A program made the translations under genes and the position numbers. Positions 1 through 5,313 of a DNA stretch of 5,572 nucleotides are shown in pieces; position 1 is the first letter of the stretch, and each line of letters starts with the position of its first letter. Source of the DNA: CAXQZU01 sp964228555. GTDB taxonomy: Bacteria > Planctomycetota > PLA2 > JAEUHO01. Location of the stretch: positions 1 to 5,572 of the forward strand of contig CAXQZU010000067.1 of assembly GCA_964228555.1 (NCBI GenBank). Direction: 5' to 3'. A model generated the notes under the pieces. That model was not told where the DNA came from. It made no database searches and worked only from the letters and a program-made list of their open reading frames with translations.

Positions 1-243
1 CCGGGCGGCTCCCGCGCGCGGCGGCGTCTCCACGACCAGCGCGCCCAGGGGCTGGGCGCCCAGCCAACGCGAGCCGCTGTCGCTGCTGCCGGAGGCGCGC
101 GGGGGCGCTGCCGTCCTCCCACCCTGCGCGCCGGGGGAAGCGCAGGCGGCCAGCCATGACACGAACAAGATACAAACAGAGGCACGAGCCGCGCGTGCGG
201 TGCGGATCCGGATCAGGGCGGGCAGGGCGGGTGCGCAGGGCAT
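1..243 (-). CDS. Partial lipoprotein gene (N-terminal part, runs off left edge)
   Basis: An open frame on the minus strand runs from an ATG at 243 to the window edge with no stop (81 codons seen). It begins MPCAPALPALIRIRTARAAR, followed by a short hydrophobic stretch (SVCILFVSW) and a lipobox LAAC with the lipidated cysteine at about residue 34. The sequence after the cysteine is rich in Ser, Gly, Ala and Pro, typical of the flexible tether of a lipoprotein. Third codon positions are strongly G/C in this frame, except in the hydrophobic core, which uses TCT, GTT, TGT, TTG and TCA. No Shine-Dalgarno sequence precedes the ATG, so the exact start is uncertain. The alternative ATG at 157 lies in another frame and gives an arginine-rich peptide with poorer codon use. 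The mature domain lies outside the window, so no function can be given. Confidence 0.55.
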   Translation of the reverse strand, partial: MPCAPALPALIRIRTARAARASVCILFVSWLAACASPGAQGGRTAAPPRASGSSDSGSRWLGAQPLGALVVETPPRAGAAR

Positions 244-403
244 GGGGGGGCTTGTCGTGGGCGGGCCTGGCAAGGCGCGGTGCCGGTGGCGGCTGGCCGA
301 CTCGAGCCTAGGCCCTCCCTTGGGATCGGACGCTTCCTGCCGCGGCGCAAGCCGGGGTGCCTGCCTGGCCGATGGAGGAGGGATCCCCCGCCCCCGCCGG
401 CCT

Positions 404-446
404 GTCGCACCCACGCCCCGGGGTGCGGCCGGGGCCCGCGGGGCCC
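404..446. repeat. Two adjacent GC-rich inverted repeats in the fabL leader
   Basis: CGCACCC at 406-412 is exactly complementary to GGGTGCG at 421-427, around an 8-nt loop; one wobble pair and one further G-C pair extend it to 404-429. Immediately after, GGGCCC at 432-437 and GGGCCC at 441-446 can pair around the loop GCG. Either could fold in RNA. In DNA this GC-rich some pairing is expected by chance, so a regulatory role is not shown. Confidence 0.35.
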
Positions 447-543
447 GATCTCTCCCTCTGTCCGCTTCCCTGTACGTCTCCCGCGCCCCGTCCCCCTGTC
501 GCCCGGGCCCGAGCCGCGGCGCGGGAGCGATGCGGGTGCTCCC

Positions 544-548
544 GAGGA
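544..548 (+). promoter_or_regulatory. Ribosome binding site of fabL (decides the start)
   Basis: GAGGA ends 8 nt before the ATG at 557, good Shine-Dalgarno spacing. The in-frame ATG at 530 has only GGGAG two bases away, so 557 is preferred. Confidence 0.7.
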
Positions 549-556
549 CCTCCCTG

Positions 557-1324
557 ATGACCGGCATCACGATCGACCTGCATGGCAAGAAGGCGCTCGT
601 CACCGGCGGCAGCCGCGGCATCGGCCGCGCCATCGCCGTGCGCCTGGCCGAGGCGGGCTGCGACGTGGCCATCAACTACCTGCGCAACAAGGGCCCTGCG
701 CAGGAGACGGCGGCCGCGGTCGAGGCCTGCGGTCGTCGCGCCATGCTGTGGAAGGGCAACGTCGCCGAGAGCGACACGCACCCCGAGATGTTCGCGGCGC
801 TGCGCGAGGAACTGGGCGGGCTGGACATCCTCATCAGCAACGCCGCCAGCGGCGTGATCAAGCCGGCGATGGAGCTGACCCCGCGCCACTGGCAGTGGAC
901 GATGGACATCAACGCCGGCGCGCTGCTCTCGCTGGCCCAGCACTGCGCGACCTTGATGGCGCAACGCGGCGGCCACATCGTGGCCGTCTCCAGCCTGGGC
1001 GCCGTGCGTGCCATCCCCAACTACGCGGCGGTGGGCGCCAGCAAGGCGGCCCTCGAGAGCCTGGTGCGCCACCTCGCCATCGAGCTGGCGCCCAAGGGCG
1101 TGCGTGTCAACGCCATCAGCGCGGGCGTGGTGGACACCGACGCCCTCAAGCACTTCCCCAACCGCACCCAGCTGCTGGAGGAGAGCGCGCGCCGCACGCC
1201 GGCAGGCCGCCTCACCGAGCCGGCGGACGTGGCGCAGGCCGTCCTGTTCCTGGTCAGCCCGCTGGCGACGCAGATGGTGGGGCAGACCATCGTGGTGGAC
1301 GGCGGCTACTCGATCATGGGCTAG
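557..1324 (+). CDS. fabL: Enoyl-[acyl-carrier-protein] reductase (NADPH), FabL type
   Basis: The 255-residue protein belongs to the short-chain dehydrogenase/reductase superfamily and should reduce the trans-2 double bond of enoyl-ACP, the last step of each fatty acid elongation cycle, in the cytoplasm. The dinucleotide motif TGGSRGIG is at residues 16-23 and the NAAS motif at 95-98. The active-site pair is Y156 and K163, separated by six residues (YAAVGASK). That Y-x6-K spacing marks enoyl-ACP reductases; classical SDRs have Y-x3-K. Long stretches match what I recall of Bacillus subtilis FabL: NAASGV, HWQWTMDINA, SSLGAVR, DTDALKHFPNR, TPAGR and GQTIVVDGG. Length is close to that of FabL (about 250). 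An arginine in the first loop and the NYLRNK stretch after the second strand fit NADPH preference. The start at 557 is set by the GAGGA site; 530 is a less likely alternative. The diguanylate cyclase gene follows after 39 nt. The paralogue FabG is the main alternative, but it would have Y-x3-K. Confidence 0.92.
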   Translation: MTGITIDLHGKKALVTGGSRGIGRAIAVRLAEAGCDVAINYLRNKGPAQETAAAVEACGRRAMLWKGNVAESDTHPEMFAALREELGGLDILISNAASGVIKPAMELTPRHWQWTMDINAGALLSLAQHCATLMAQRGGHIVAVSSLGAVRAIPNYAAVGASKAALESLVRHLAIELAPKGVRVNAISAGVVDTDALKHFPNRTQLLEESARRTPAGRLTEPADVAQAVLFLVSPLATQMVGQTIVVDGGYSIMG

Positions 1325-1351
1325 CCGCCCCCGCCGCGTCGCGGCCCTGCC

Positions 1352-1358
1352 AAGGAAG
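1352..1358 (+). promoter_or_regulatory. Ribosome binding site selecting a GTG start
   Basis: AAGGAAG lies 5 nt before the GTG at 1364 and is the strongest Shine-Dalgarno sequence in the window. It supports GTG as the start of the GGDEF gene. Confidence 0.8.
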
Positions 1359-1363
1359 CACGC

Positions 1364-2662
1364 GTGCACGTCCTGGTTGCCGAGCCGAACCCTGAGCGCG
1401 CGCAAGCGCTGCGCAACGCGCTTGTCGCGCACGGCCATCGTGTCGAGGTGGTGGCGCAGGGCGGCGAGGCGCTGGCCGCGCTGGCCCGGCCGCTGTCCCC
1501 CGAGGTGGCGCTGGTCGAGGACCACCTGCCGGACATGACCTCGCTGGCGCTGCTCCAGGCCGCCCAGCGCATGGGCCTGCACGTGGCCGTGCTGGTGCTG
1601 GGCGCGGATGCCGCCGCGGCGCGCTGGGCGCTGGCGGCGCAGGCGGGGGCCTTCGACGTGGTGGCCACGGATCCCGACGGGGCCTACCTGCACACGCTGG
1701 GCGCGCGCGTGGTGGCCGTGCGCGACCGTGCGCGCGAGGTGGCCATGCGCGAGCGCCTCGCGGATGCACTCGCCTCCACCTCGGCGCCGGTGATCCTGGC
1801 CGGCCGCGACGGCGTGGTGGAGCACGCCAACGCGGCGGCGCAGCGACTGGTCGGCCGGCCGGGCGTGCAGCTCGAGGGCACGCTGCTGGCGGCGCTGATC
1901 GTGCTGGAGGCCGAGCCCGCCGCGCGGGCCGAGTTCATGCGCGTGCTGCAGGTGGGCGGCGAGTGGGCTGGCGAGGTGCGCCTTGCGGCCGACGGTGCCA
2001 CGGGCCGCCCTTGCCTTGCCACGCTCTCGCCGGTGCGACGTGCGCAGGGCCGCGACGAGGGCGTGGTGCTCACGCTGCAGGACCTCACCGACCGCGTGGC
2101 CACGGAGGAGGCGTTGCGGGAAGCCAACCGCCGGCTGGCCGAGCAGGCGGCCCGCGACCCGCTGACCGGCCTCTACAACCGCTCGTACTTCCGCGAGGTG
2201 CTGGTGCGCGAGCTTTCACGCGCGGCCCGGCACGACGACGAGGCCTCCGTGCTCATGGTGGACCTCGACGAGTTCAAGCGCGTCAACGACAGCGAGGGCC
2301 ATGCGGTGGGCGACGAGGTCCTCTGCGAGGTTGCAGGGGCGCTGCGTGATGCCCTGCGCGACGGCGATGTCCTCGCCCGCTACGGAGGCGACGAGTTCTG
2401 CGTGCTGCTGCCCAACACGGGGCGTGGCGGGGCACGCACCGTGGCCGCCCGGCTGCGCCAGGCCGTGGCTGCGCGTCGCCTCGGCCCCGAGGGGCGCATC
2501 GTGCAGCACCTCACGATCGGGCTGGCCACCTCGCGGGACCTGCCCACGCTGGAGCGCGGAGAGTCCCCCGACGACAGCCTCTTGCGCCTGGCCGATCGCG
2601 CCCTGCTCGCCGCCAAGGCCGCGGGCGGCGACCGCGTGCAGGCGCACGGCGACGCGCACTAG
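1364..2662 (+). CDS. Diguanylate cyclase: degenerate receiver - PAS - GGDEF
   Basis: The 432-residue cytoplasmic protein should make cyclic di-GMP from two GTP. Residues 1-125 resemble a response-regulator receiver domain. A PAS domain follows (about 128-246, with the typical HANAAAQRLVG segment), then a short helical linker (about 246-262), then a GGDEF domain (about 262-428). The GGDEF domain looks active: DPLTGLYNR at 265-273, metal and substrate residues in DLDEFKRVND (300-309), GHAVGD (312-317) and the signature GGDEF at 341-345. An inhibitory I-site RxxD (RDGD, 332-335) lies five residues before the signature, so product feedback is likely. The receiver is odd: the phospho-acceptor position holds E52 (VEDHLPDM), the N-terminal acidic pair is E7-P8, and the usual Thr/Ser and Lys are missing. 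No membrane segment is seen. The gene begins at GTG 39 nt after fabL and is probably co-transcribed with it. The PAS ligand is unknown. Confidence 0.92.
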   Translation: MHVLVAEPNPERAQALRNALVAHGHRVEVVAQGGEALAALARPLSPEVALVEDHLPDMTSLALLQAAQRMGLHVAVLVLGADAAAARWALAAQAGAFDVVATDPDGAYLHTLGARVVAVRDRAREVAMRERLADALASTSAPVILAGRDGVVEHANAAAQRLVGRPGVQLEGTLLAALIVLEAEPAARAEFMRVLQVGGEWAGEVRLAADGATGRPCLATLSPVRRAQGRDEGVVLTLQDLTDRVATEEALREANRRLAEQAARDPLTGLYNRSYFREVLVRELSRAARHDDEASVLMVDLDEFKRVNDSEGHAVGDEVLCEVAGALRDALRDGDVLARYGGDEFCVLLPNTGRGGARTVAARLRQAVAARRLGPEGRIVQHLTIGLATSRDLPTLERGESPDDSLLRLADRALLAAKAAGGDRVQAHGDAH

Positions 2663-2686
2663 CCGGGCGGCGCGTGGCGCCGCGGC
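2662..2686. terminator. Hairpin between convergent genes, possible bidirectional terminator
   Basis: GCGGCGC (2667-2673) and GCGCCGC (2677-2683) form a perfect 7-bp stem with loop GTG. GCC at 2662-2664 and GGC at 2684-2686 can add three pairs across a 2-nt bulge. It sits in the short gap between two convergent stops, where a shared terminator is expected. No T-run follows on either strand, so it is not a classic intrinsic terminator. Confidence 0.5.
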
Positions 2687-2690
2687 AGCC

Positions 2691-4022
2691 CTAGTAGAGG
2701 AAGAGCCGGCGCCAGTCGGTCCACTCGCCGGGGATGTCGCCGCGCAGCGCGCGCACGCGCCAGCGGTAGCGGCCCGCGTCGAGGGGCGAGGGGCGGAAGC
2801 GCGAGGTGGTGACGCGCTCGGTGCGCACGGCGCGCCACGCGTTGTCGGTGGTCTCGGCCTCCACCTCCCACTCGTAGGCATCGGCGTCGGCCACCGCCGC
2901 CCACTCGAAGGAGGGGCCGTAGGCCTTCGGGAAGCTGTCGCCTGCGACCGGCGAGACCAGCGTCGAGGTGCCCGGAGGGGGCGGCGGGGGCGGCGGCGGG
3001 GGCTCGATGGGTGCCGGAGGCTCCACGGGGACCACGGGTTCCGCCGGTGCGGGCTCGACGGGAGCGGGAGCCGGCTCGGGCGTGGGCTCCACCGGGGCGG
3101 GCTCGACGGGAGCAGGGGCCGGCTCGGGCGGGGGCGCGAGGCCGCCGCGGCCCACGCGCACGCGCAGGGTCTCGCCCTTGAGCAGGTACGCGTTGCGGCG
3201 CGGCTGCGTGCTGGTCACGAGGCCGGCCTGCGCCTCCAGGCTGGGCACGCTGGCGTAAGAGGGCACGAAGCCCGCGCGCTGGATGGCCTCGTGCGCCTCG
3301 GCCAGCGGCAGGCCCTCCACCTGCGGCACGGCCACGTAGTCGCTGTCGGGAGCATCGGCAAGCCCGAAGGTGAGCGTGATGGGCTGGCCGGCGGCCAGCG
3401 TGCTGCCCGGCAGCGGCACCTGCTCGACCACGCGACCGCGCAGCTCGGGCGCGGCCATGGCCACCTCGGTGACGATCTCCCAGCCCGCGAGCAACTCGCG
3501 CGCTTCCTTCAGCGAGAGGCCCAGCGCGCTGGGCACGGCGGCGCCGTCGGCATTCGGGCCTGCCTCTTGCGCGAGGTCGGCCAGCGCGGGTGCCGGCGTG
3601 AGCTCGAGGGCAGGCGGCGCAGGCGCAGGCTCGCTGGGTGCCGCCGGCTGTTCCGGCGCACTGGGCGCAGCAGGCTCTGCCGGCGCCGCGGGGGCCGGCT
3701 CGGGCTCCGCGGGTGCGGGCGCTGCAGCGGCCACGGCCACCTTGAGCGTCACCTTGGAGCCGGCCTCGCGCGTCGTGCGGCCGCCGGGATCCTGCGACAC
3801 CACCGTGCCGGCCTTGGCCGTGCTGCTGGGCACTTCCTCGATGGCCACCTCGAAGGAGGCGTCCTTGAGCATGCGCTCGGCCTCGGCCTGCGTGAGGCCC
3901 ACCACGTCGGGCACCGTGCGCGGGCCGGCCGGTGCATCGGCATGCACGGCGACGAGCAGCGGGCGGCTGGCCAGCCCGGCGAGCAGCAGTGCGCAGAGGG
4001 CAAGGCGGGCGAAGGCGGTCAT
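2691..4022 (-). CDS. Secreted protein with three PASTA domains, Pro-rich linkers and an FnIII-like domain
   Basis: The 443-residue protein starts with a signal peptide (MTAFARLALC..., hydrophobic core at about 7-18, plausible cleavage after VHA at residue 28), so it is exported. Three PASTA domains follow at about 36-96, 162-222 and 230-292; each opens with a VP..xGL motif, has a helix (TQAEAERML, SLKEARELL, PLAEAHEAI) and ends in a valine- or leucine-rich strand. Linkers rich in Ala, Pro and Glu lie at 98-146 and 295-350, the second ending in ten prolines. Residues about 354-443 look like a fibronectin-III fold (FEWAAVADADAYEWEVEAE, then GRYRWRVRA, then EWTDWRRLFLY). PASTA domains usually sit on Ser/Thr kinases or penicillin-binding proteins and contact peptidoglycan or muropeptides. 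Here there is no kinase, transpeptidase or transmembrane anchor, so a periplasmic or cell-surface wall-binding role is an inference. ATG 4022 is preferred because GGAG lies 6 nt upstream; TTG 4034 and ATG 4028 are alternatives. Confidence 0.88.
   Translation of the reverse strand: MTAFARLALCALLLAGLASRPLLVAVHADAPAGPRTVPDVVGLTQAEAERMLKDASFEVAIEEVPSSTAKAGTVVSQDPGGRTTREAGSKVTLKVAVAAAAPAPAEPEPAPAAPAEPAAPSAPEQPAAPSEPAPAPPALELTPAPALADLAQEAGPNADGAAVPSALGLSLKEARELLAGWEIVTEVAMAAPELRGRVVEQVPLPGSTLAAGQPITLTFGLADAPDSDYVAVPQVEGLPLAEAHEAIQRAGFVPSYASVPSLEAQAGLVTSTQPRRNAYLLKGETLRVRVGRGGLAPPPEPAPAPVEPAPVEPTPEPAPAPVEPAPAEPVVPVEPPAPIEPPPPPPPPPPGTSTLVSPVAGDSFPKAYGPSFEWAAVADADAYEWEVEAETTDNAWRAVRTERVTTSRFRPSPLDAGRYRWRVRALRGDIPGEWTDWRRLFLY
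2973..3128 (-). repeat. 48-bp tandem repeat and poly-proline tract in the PASTA gene
   Basis: Two 48-bp units lie at 3081-3128 and 3033-3080, each coding for 16 residues of the form PEPAPAPVEPAPxEPx. For example, the DNA segment GCGGGCTCGACGGGAGC occurs at 3049 and again at 3097. A little further along, 2973-3002 encodes ten consecutive prolines. The tract forms the extended linker between PASTA domain 3 and the FnIII-like domain. Confidence 0.85.
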
Positions 4023-4028
4023 GGGCAT

Positions 4029-4034
4029 CTCCAA
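4029..4034 (-). promoter_or_regulatory. Ribosome binding site of the PASTA gene (decides the start)
   Basis: On the minus strand TTGGAG ends 6 nt before the ATG at 4022. The same GGAG directly abuts the ATG at 4028, which makes that upstream start unlikely. Confidence 0.6.
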
Positions 4035-4048
4035 GGTCGCGCGGGCCG

Positions 4049-4064
4049 TGCCCCGCAGGGGGCA
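4049..4064 (-). repeat. Short hairpin in the PASTA gene leader
   Basis: TGCCCC and GGGGCA form a perfect 6-bp stem with a 4-nt loop, 26 nt upstream of the start codon and before the ribosome binding site. It could be a 5' UTR hairpin or the end signal of the sprT-like gene. No T-run follows it. Confidence 0.35.
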
Positions 4065-4080
4065 TCCGGCCCGGGCAAGG

Positions 4081-4109
4081 GCGATAGACTAGCGAGTCGC
4101 GGGCACCAA
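4081..4109 (-). promoter_or_regulatory. Candidate promoter of the PASTA gene
   Basis: On the minus strand TTGGTG (4109-4104) and TATCGC (4086-4081) are separated by 17 nt, the preferred spacing for a housekeeping sigma factor. Each hexamer matches only three consensus bases. The patch is less GC-rich than its surroundings and lies in the 106-nt gap between two same-strand genes. It would give a leader of about 50 nt. Confidence 0.3.
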
Positions 4110-4128
4110 CGCTCGCCTCGCGTGGGCC

Positions 4129-4686
4129 CTAGGTCCCCGGCACGGCCAGCCGCCCGGGCGGCGCATCGGCGCCCCGGAAGGCCACGCCCACCAGCACCAG
4201 CGCCCGCTCGGGTCGGAAGGCATCGTGGCCACCGGCCTCGGCGGCCTCCACGCAGCGGGCACACCAGCGCGCGCCCGCGGGGGGCCGCCTGCGCTCCAGC
4301 ACCAGGTCGCAGACGGGGCAGCGGTAGCGCAGCACGCGGCCCGGCATGGGTCGTCCATGGAGCATGCCCCCCGCGGAGAGGCAGGCCTGGCGGAACTCCG
4401 GGCTGTGGCCGAAGGGCCGGCCCAGCAGGGCCAGGCCCACGTGCACGCCCTCATGCACGAGGATGCCGTGCAGGTCGTGCGGATAGACCTCGAAGTAGGC
4501 GGGCGAGAGCTCGATGCGCGCCTCGCGCACGCGGCTGGTGCTGCCCTCGATCACGGCCCGGCCTGCCCGGCGCAGGCGGCGGTTCCAGCCCACGGGCACG
4601 CCCGGCCAGCGCGGCAGGCCCAGCACCGTCCCGACGCATGCCAGTGCCCGGTCGCGCGCCTGCTCGAGGGCGATGGAGGACCACAT
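4129..4686 (-). CDS. SprT-like zinc metalloprotein with C-terminal zinc ribbon
   Basis: The 185-residue protein carries the SprT-like pattern. Residues about 30-60 (VGWNRRLRRAGRA, then ARIELSPAYF) match the lead-in strands of the family. The metal motif HEGVH is at 78-82 and a further histidine is in GHSPEF (H94), where SprT proteins have a third zinc ligand. A zinc ribbon follows: CPVC at 123-126 and CARC at 142-145. No signal peptide or membrane segment is seen, so it is probably cytoplasmic. SprT-like domains occur in the eukaryotic DNA-protein crosslink protease SPRTN; bacterial members are mostly uncharacterised, so the substrate is unknown. ATG 4686 is the only usable start, since a TAG in the same frame lies four codons upstream. 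There is no clear Shine-Dalgarno sequence; TAGGGT lies 9 nt before the ATG. The last 40 residues or so match nothing I recognise. Confidence 0.85.
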   Translation of the reverse strand: MWSSIALEQARDRALACVGTVLGLPRWPGVPVGWNRRLRRAGRAVIEGSTSRVREARIELSPAYFEVYPHDLHGILVHEGVHVGLALLGRPFGHSPEFRQACLSAGGMLHGRPMPGRVLRYRCPVCDLVLERRRPPAGARWCARCVEAAEAGGHDAFRPERALVLVGVAFRGADAPPGRLAVPGT

Positions 4687-4695
4687 CGCCTGCCT

Positions 4696-4701
4696 ACCCT
4701 A
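4696..4701 (-). promoter_or_regulatory. Candidate -10 element of the sprT-like gene
   Basis: TAGGGT on the minus strand fits the TAnnnT pattern and ends 9 nt before the ATG at 4686. Transcription would start within a few bases of the start codon. No matching -35 box is visible. Confidence 0.3.
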
Positions 4702-4727
4702 CGCGTGGTGGGGACGCTTCCCGGCCG

Positions 4728-4733
4728 TACGAT
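4728..4733 (+). promoter_or_regulatory. Candidate -10 element of the lipoprotein gene at 4741
   Basis: TACGAT matches four of six bases of TATAAT and ends 7 nt before the ATG at 4741, so the transcript would begin at or next to the start codon. There is no Shine-Dalgarno sequence in between. No good -35 box is seen. Confidence 0.35.
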
Positions 4734-4740
4734 CGCGGGC

Positions 4741-5313
4741 ATGCGCCGCCTCGAGCCCGTTCCTCGCCTTGCCACGGCACGCACGCTGTGCGCGGCCTGG
4801 CTGGCGGGGCTGCTGTCCCTGCTGCTGTCGGGCTGCGGCGAGGAGGGGCGCGGCGCGGGCGGCGCGCCTGGCTTCACCAGCGCACAGGCCGCGTTCCAGC
4901 GCGTGCTCGATGCCTTGGCGCGGCACGACTACGACGCGCTGGCGGGCGTGCTGACGCCCGTGGGGCGCGTCACGCTGGAGGGCGACCTGCGCGCCTTCTG
5001 CGCCAACGTGGCCCACCCGCAGGAGGGCCCGCGCCTGATGGGCCTCGTGCGCCAGCGCTGGCCCGACGTGCCCAACGAGCTGGTGGAGCGCGTGCGCAAG
5101 GGCGACGTGCGCGCGGCGTGGGATCTCTTCATGACCGCGGCCAACCCGCCCGACGTGCAGCCACGCCAGGCGGGCGTGAAGCTGGACCCGGCTCGGCCCG
5201 ACGAGACCACGCTCTTCTACCGCTATGGCGACGGGCCCGAGCTGGCGGTGGTGCTGCGGCGCGCGCGCGGCTTCTGGGCCGTCGACTCGGTGGCGCTGGG
5301 CGGTGGCCGGTGA
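4741..5313 (+). CDS. Lipoprotein, possibly NTF2-like
   Basis: The 190-residue protein has a lipoprotein signal peptide: a basic start (MRRLEPVPRLATAR), a hydrophobic core (AAWLAGLLSLLL) and the lipobox LSGC with C32 as the lipidated residue. The mature part begins CGEEGRGAGG, a flexible tether. Helix-forming sequence follows (AQAAFQRVLDALARHDYDALAGVL), and the protein ends with strand-like segments (ELAVVLRRARGFWAVDSVAL). A short helix with an 'ALARHDYDALAGVLTP' pattern plus a C-terminal strand ending 'FWAVDSV' resembles small NTF2-like or DUF4878-type lipoproteins; this is a tentative fold guess and no catalytic residues can be named. The frame is open upstream to 4225, but that part is antisense to the sprT-like gene and is not the protein. 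The stop overlaps the start of the next lipoprotein gene by four bases, so the two are probably translationally coupled. Confidence 0.8.
   Translation: MRRLEPVPRLATARTLCAAWLAGLLSLLLSGCGEEGRGAGGAPGFTSAQAAFQRVLDALARHDYDALAGVLTPVGRVTLEGDLRAFCANVAHPQEGPRLMGLVRQRWPDVPNELVERVRKGDVRAAWDLFMTAANPPDVQPRQAGVKLDPARPDETTLFYRYGDGPELAVVLRRARGFWAVDSVALGGGR

Larger units (their letters stand above)
244..556. other. Divergent intergenic region upstream of fabL
   Basis: These 313 bases lie between the left-edge lipoprotein gene and fabL. The fabL frame stays open upstream to about 200, but the upstream translation is only Arg/Pro/Gly/Ala-rich low-complexity sequence and resembles no protein domain. The stretch holds GC-rich inverted repeats (404-446), then a pyrimidine-rich tract at about 449-510, then the fabL ribosome binding site. 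I could not identify a convincing -35/-10 pair on either strand. Confidence 0.6.

Noticed and set aside
200..556. N-terminal extension of about 119 residues on FabL
   Set aside because: The frame is open only because stops are rare in such GC-rich DNA. The translation is Arg/Pro/Gly-rich with no domain, FabL proteins are about 250 residues, and a good ribosome binding site precedes 557.
308..1825. Minus-strand open frame of 505 codons antisense to fabL and the GGDEF gene
   Set aside because: It spans two well-recognised plus-strand genes and their gap, and its translation is His/Arg/Gly-rich shadow sequence with no recognisable motif.
2973..3128. CRISPR-like or other spaced repeat array
   Set aside because: The repeats are in-frame 48-bp units without spacers, coding for a proline-rich linker.
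2968..3258. Plus-strand Gly/Ser/Ala-rich repeat protein (PE_PGRS-like appearance)
   Set aside because: It is the antisense reading of the proline-rich linker and its 48-bp repeat; there is no ribosome binding site.
2659..4065. Minus-strand open frame of 468 codons overlapping the PASTA gene in another frame
   Set aside because: The translation is almost only Arg, Ala, Gly and His. The overlapping frame encodes clear PASTA domains with a signal peptide.
3370..4092. Plus-strand open frame of 240 codons rich in Ala, Gly and Ser
   Set aside because: It is antisense to the PASTA domains and their Ala/Pro linkers and contains no domain of its own.
4225..4740. Upstream extension of the lipoprotein at 4741
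   Set aside because: It is antisense to the sprT-like gene. A lipoprotein signal peptide starting at 4741 explains the real N-terminus.
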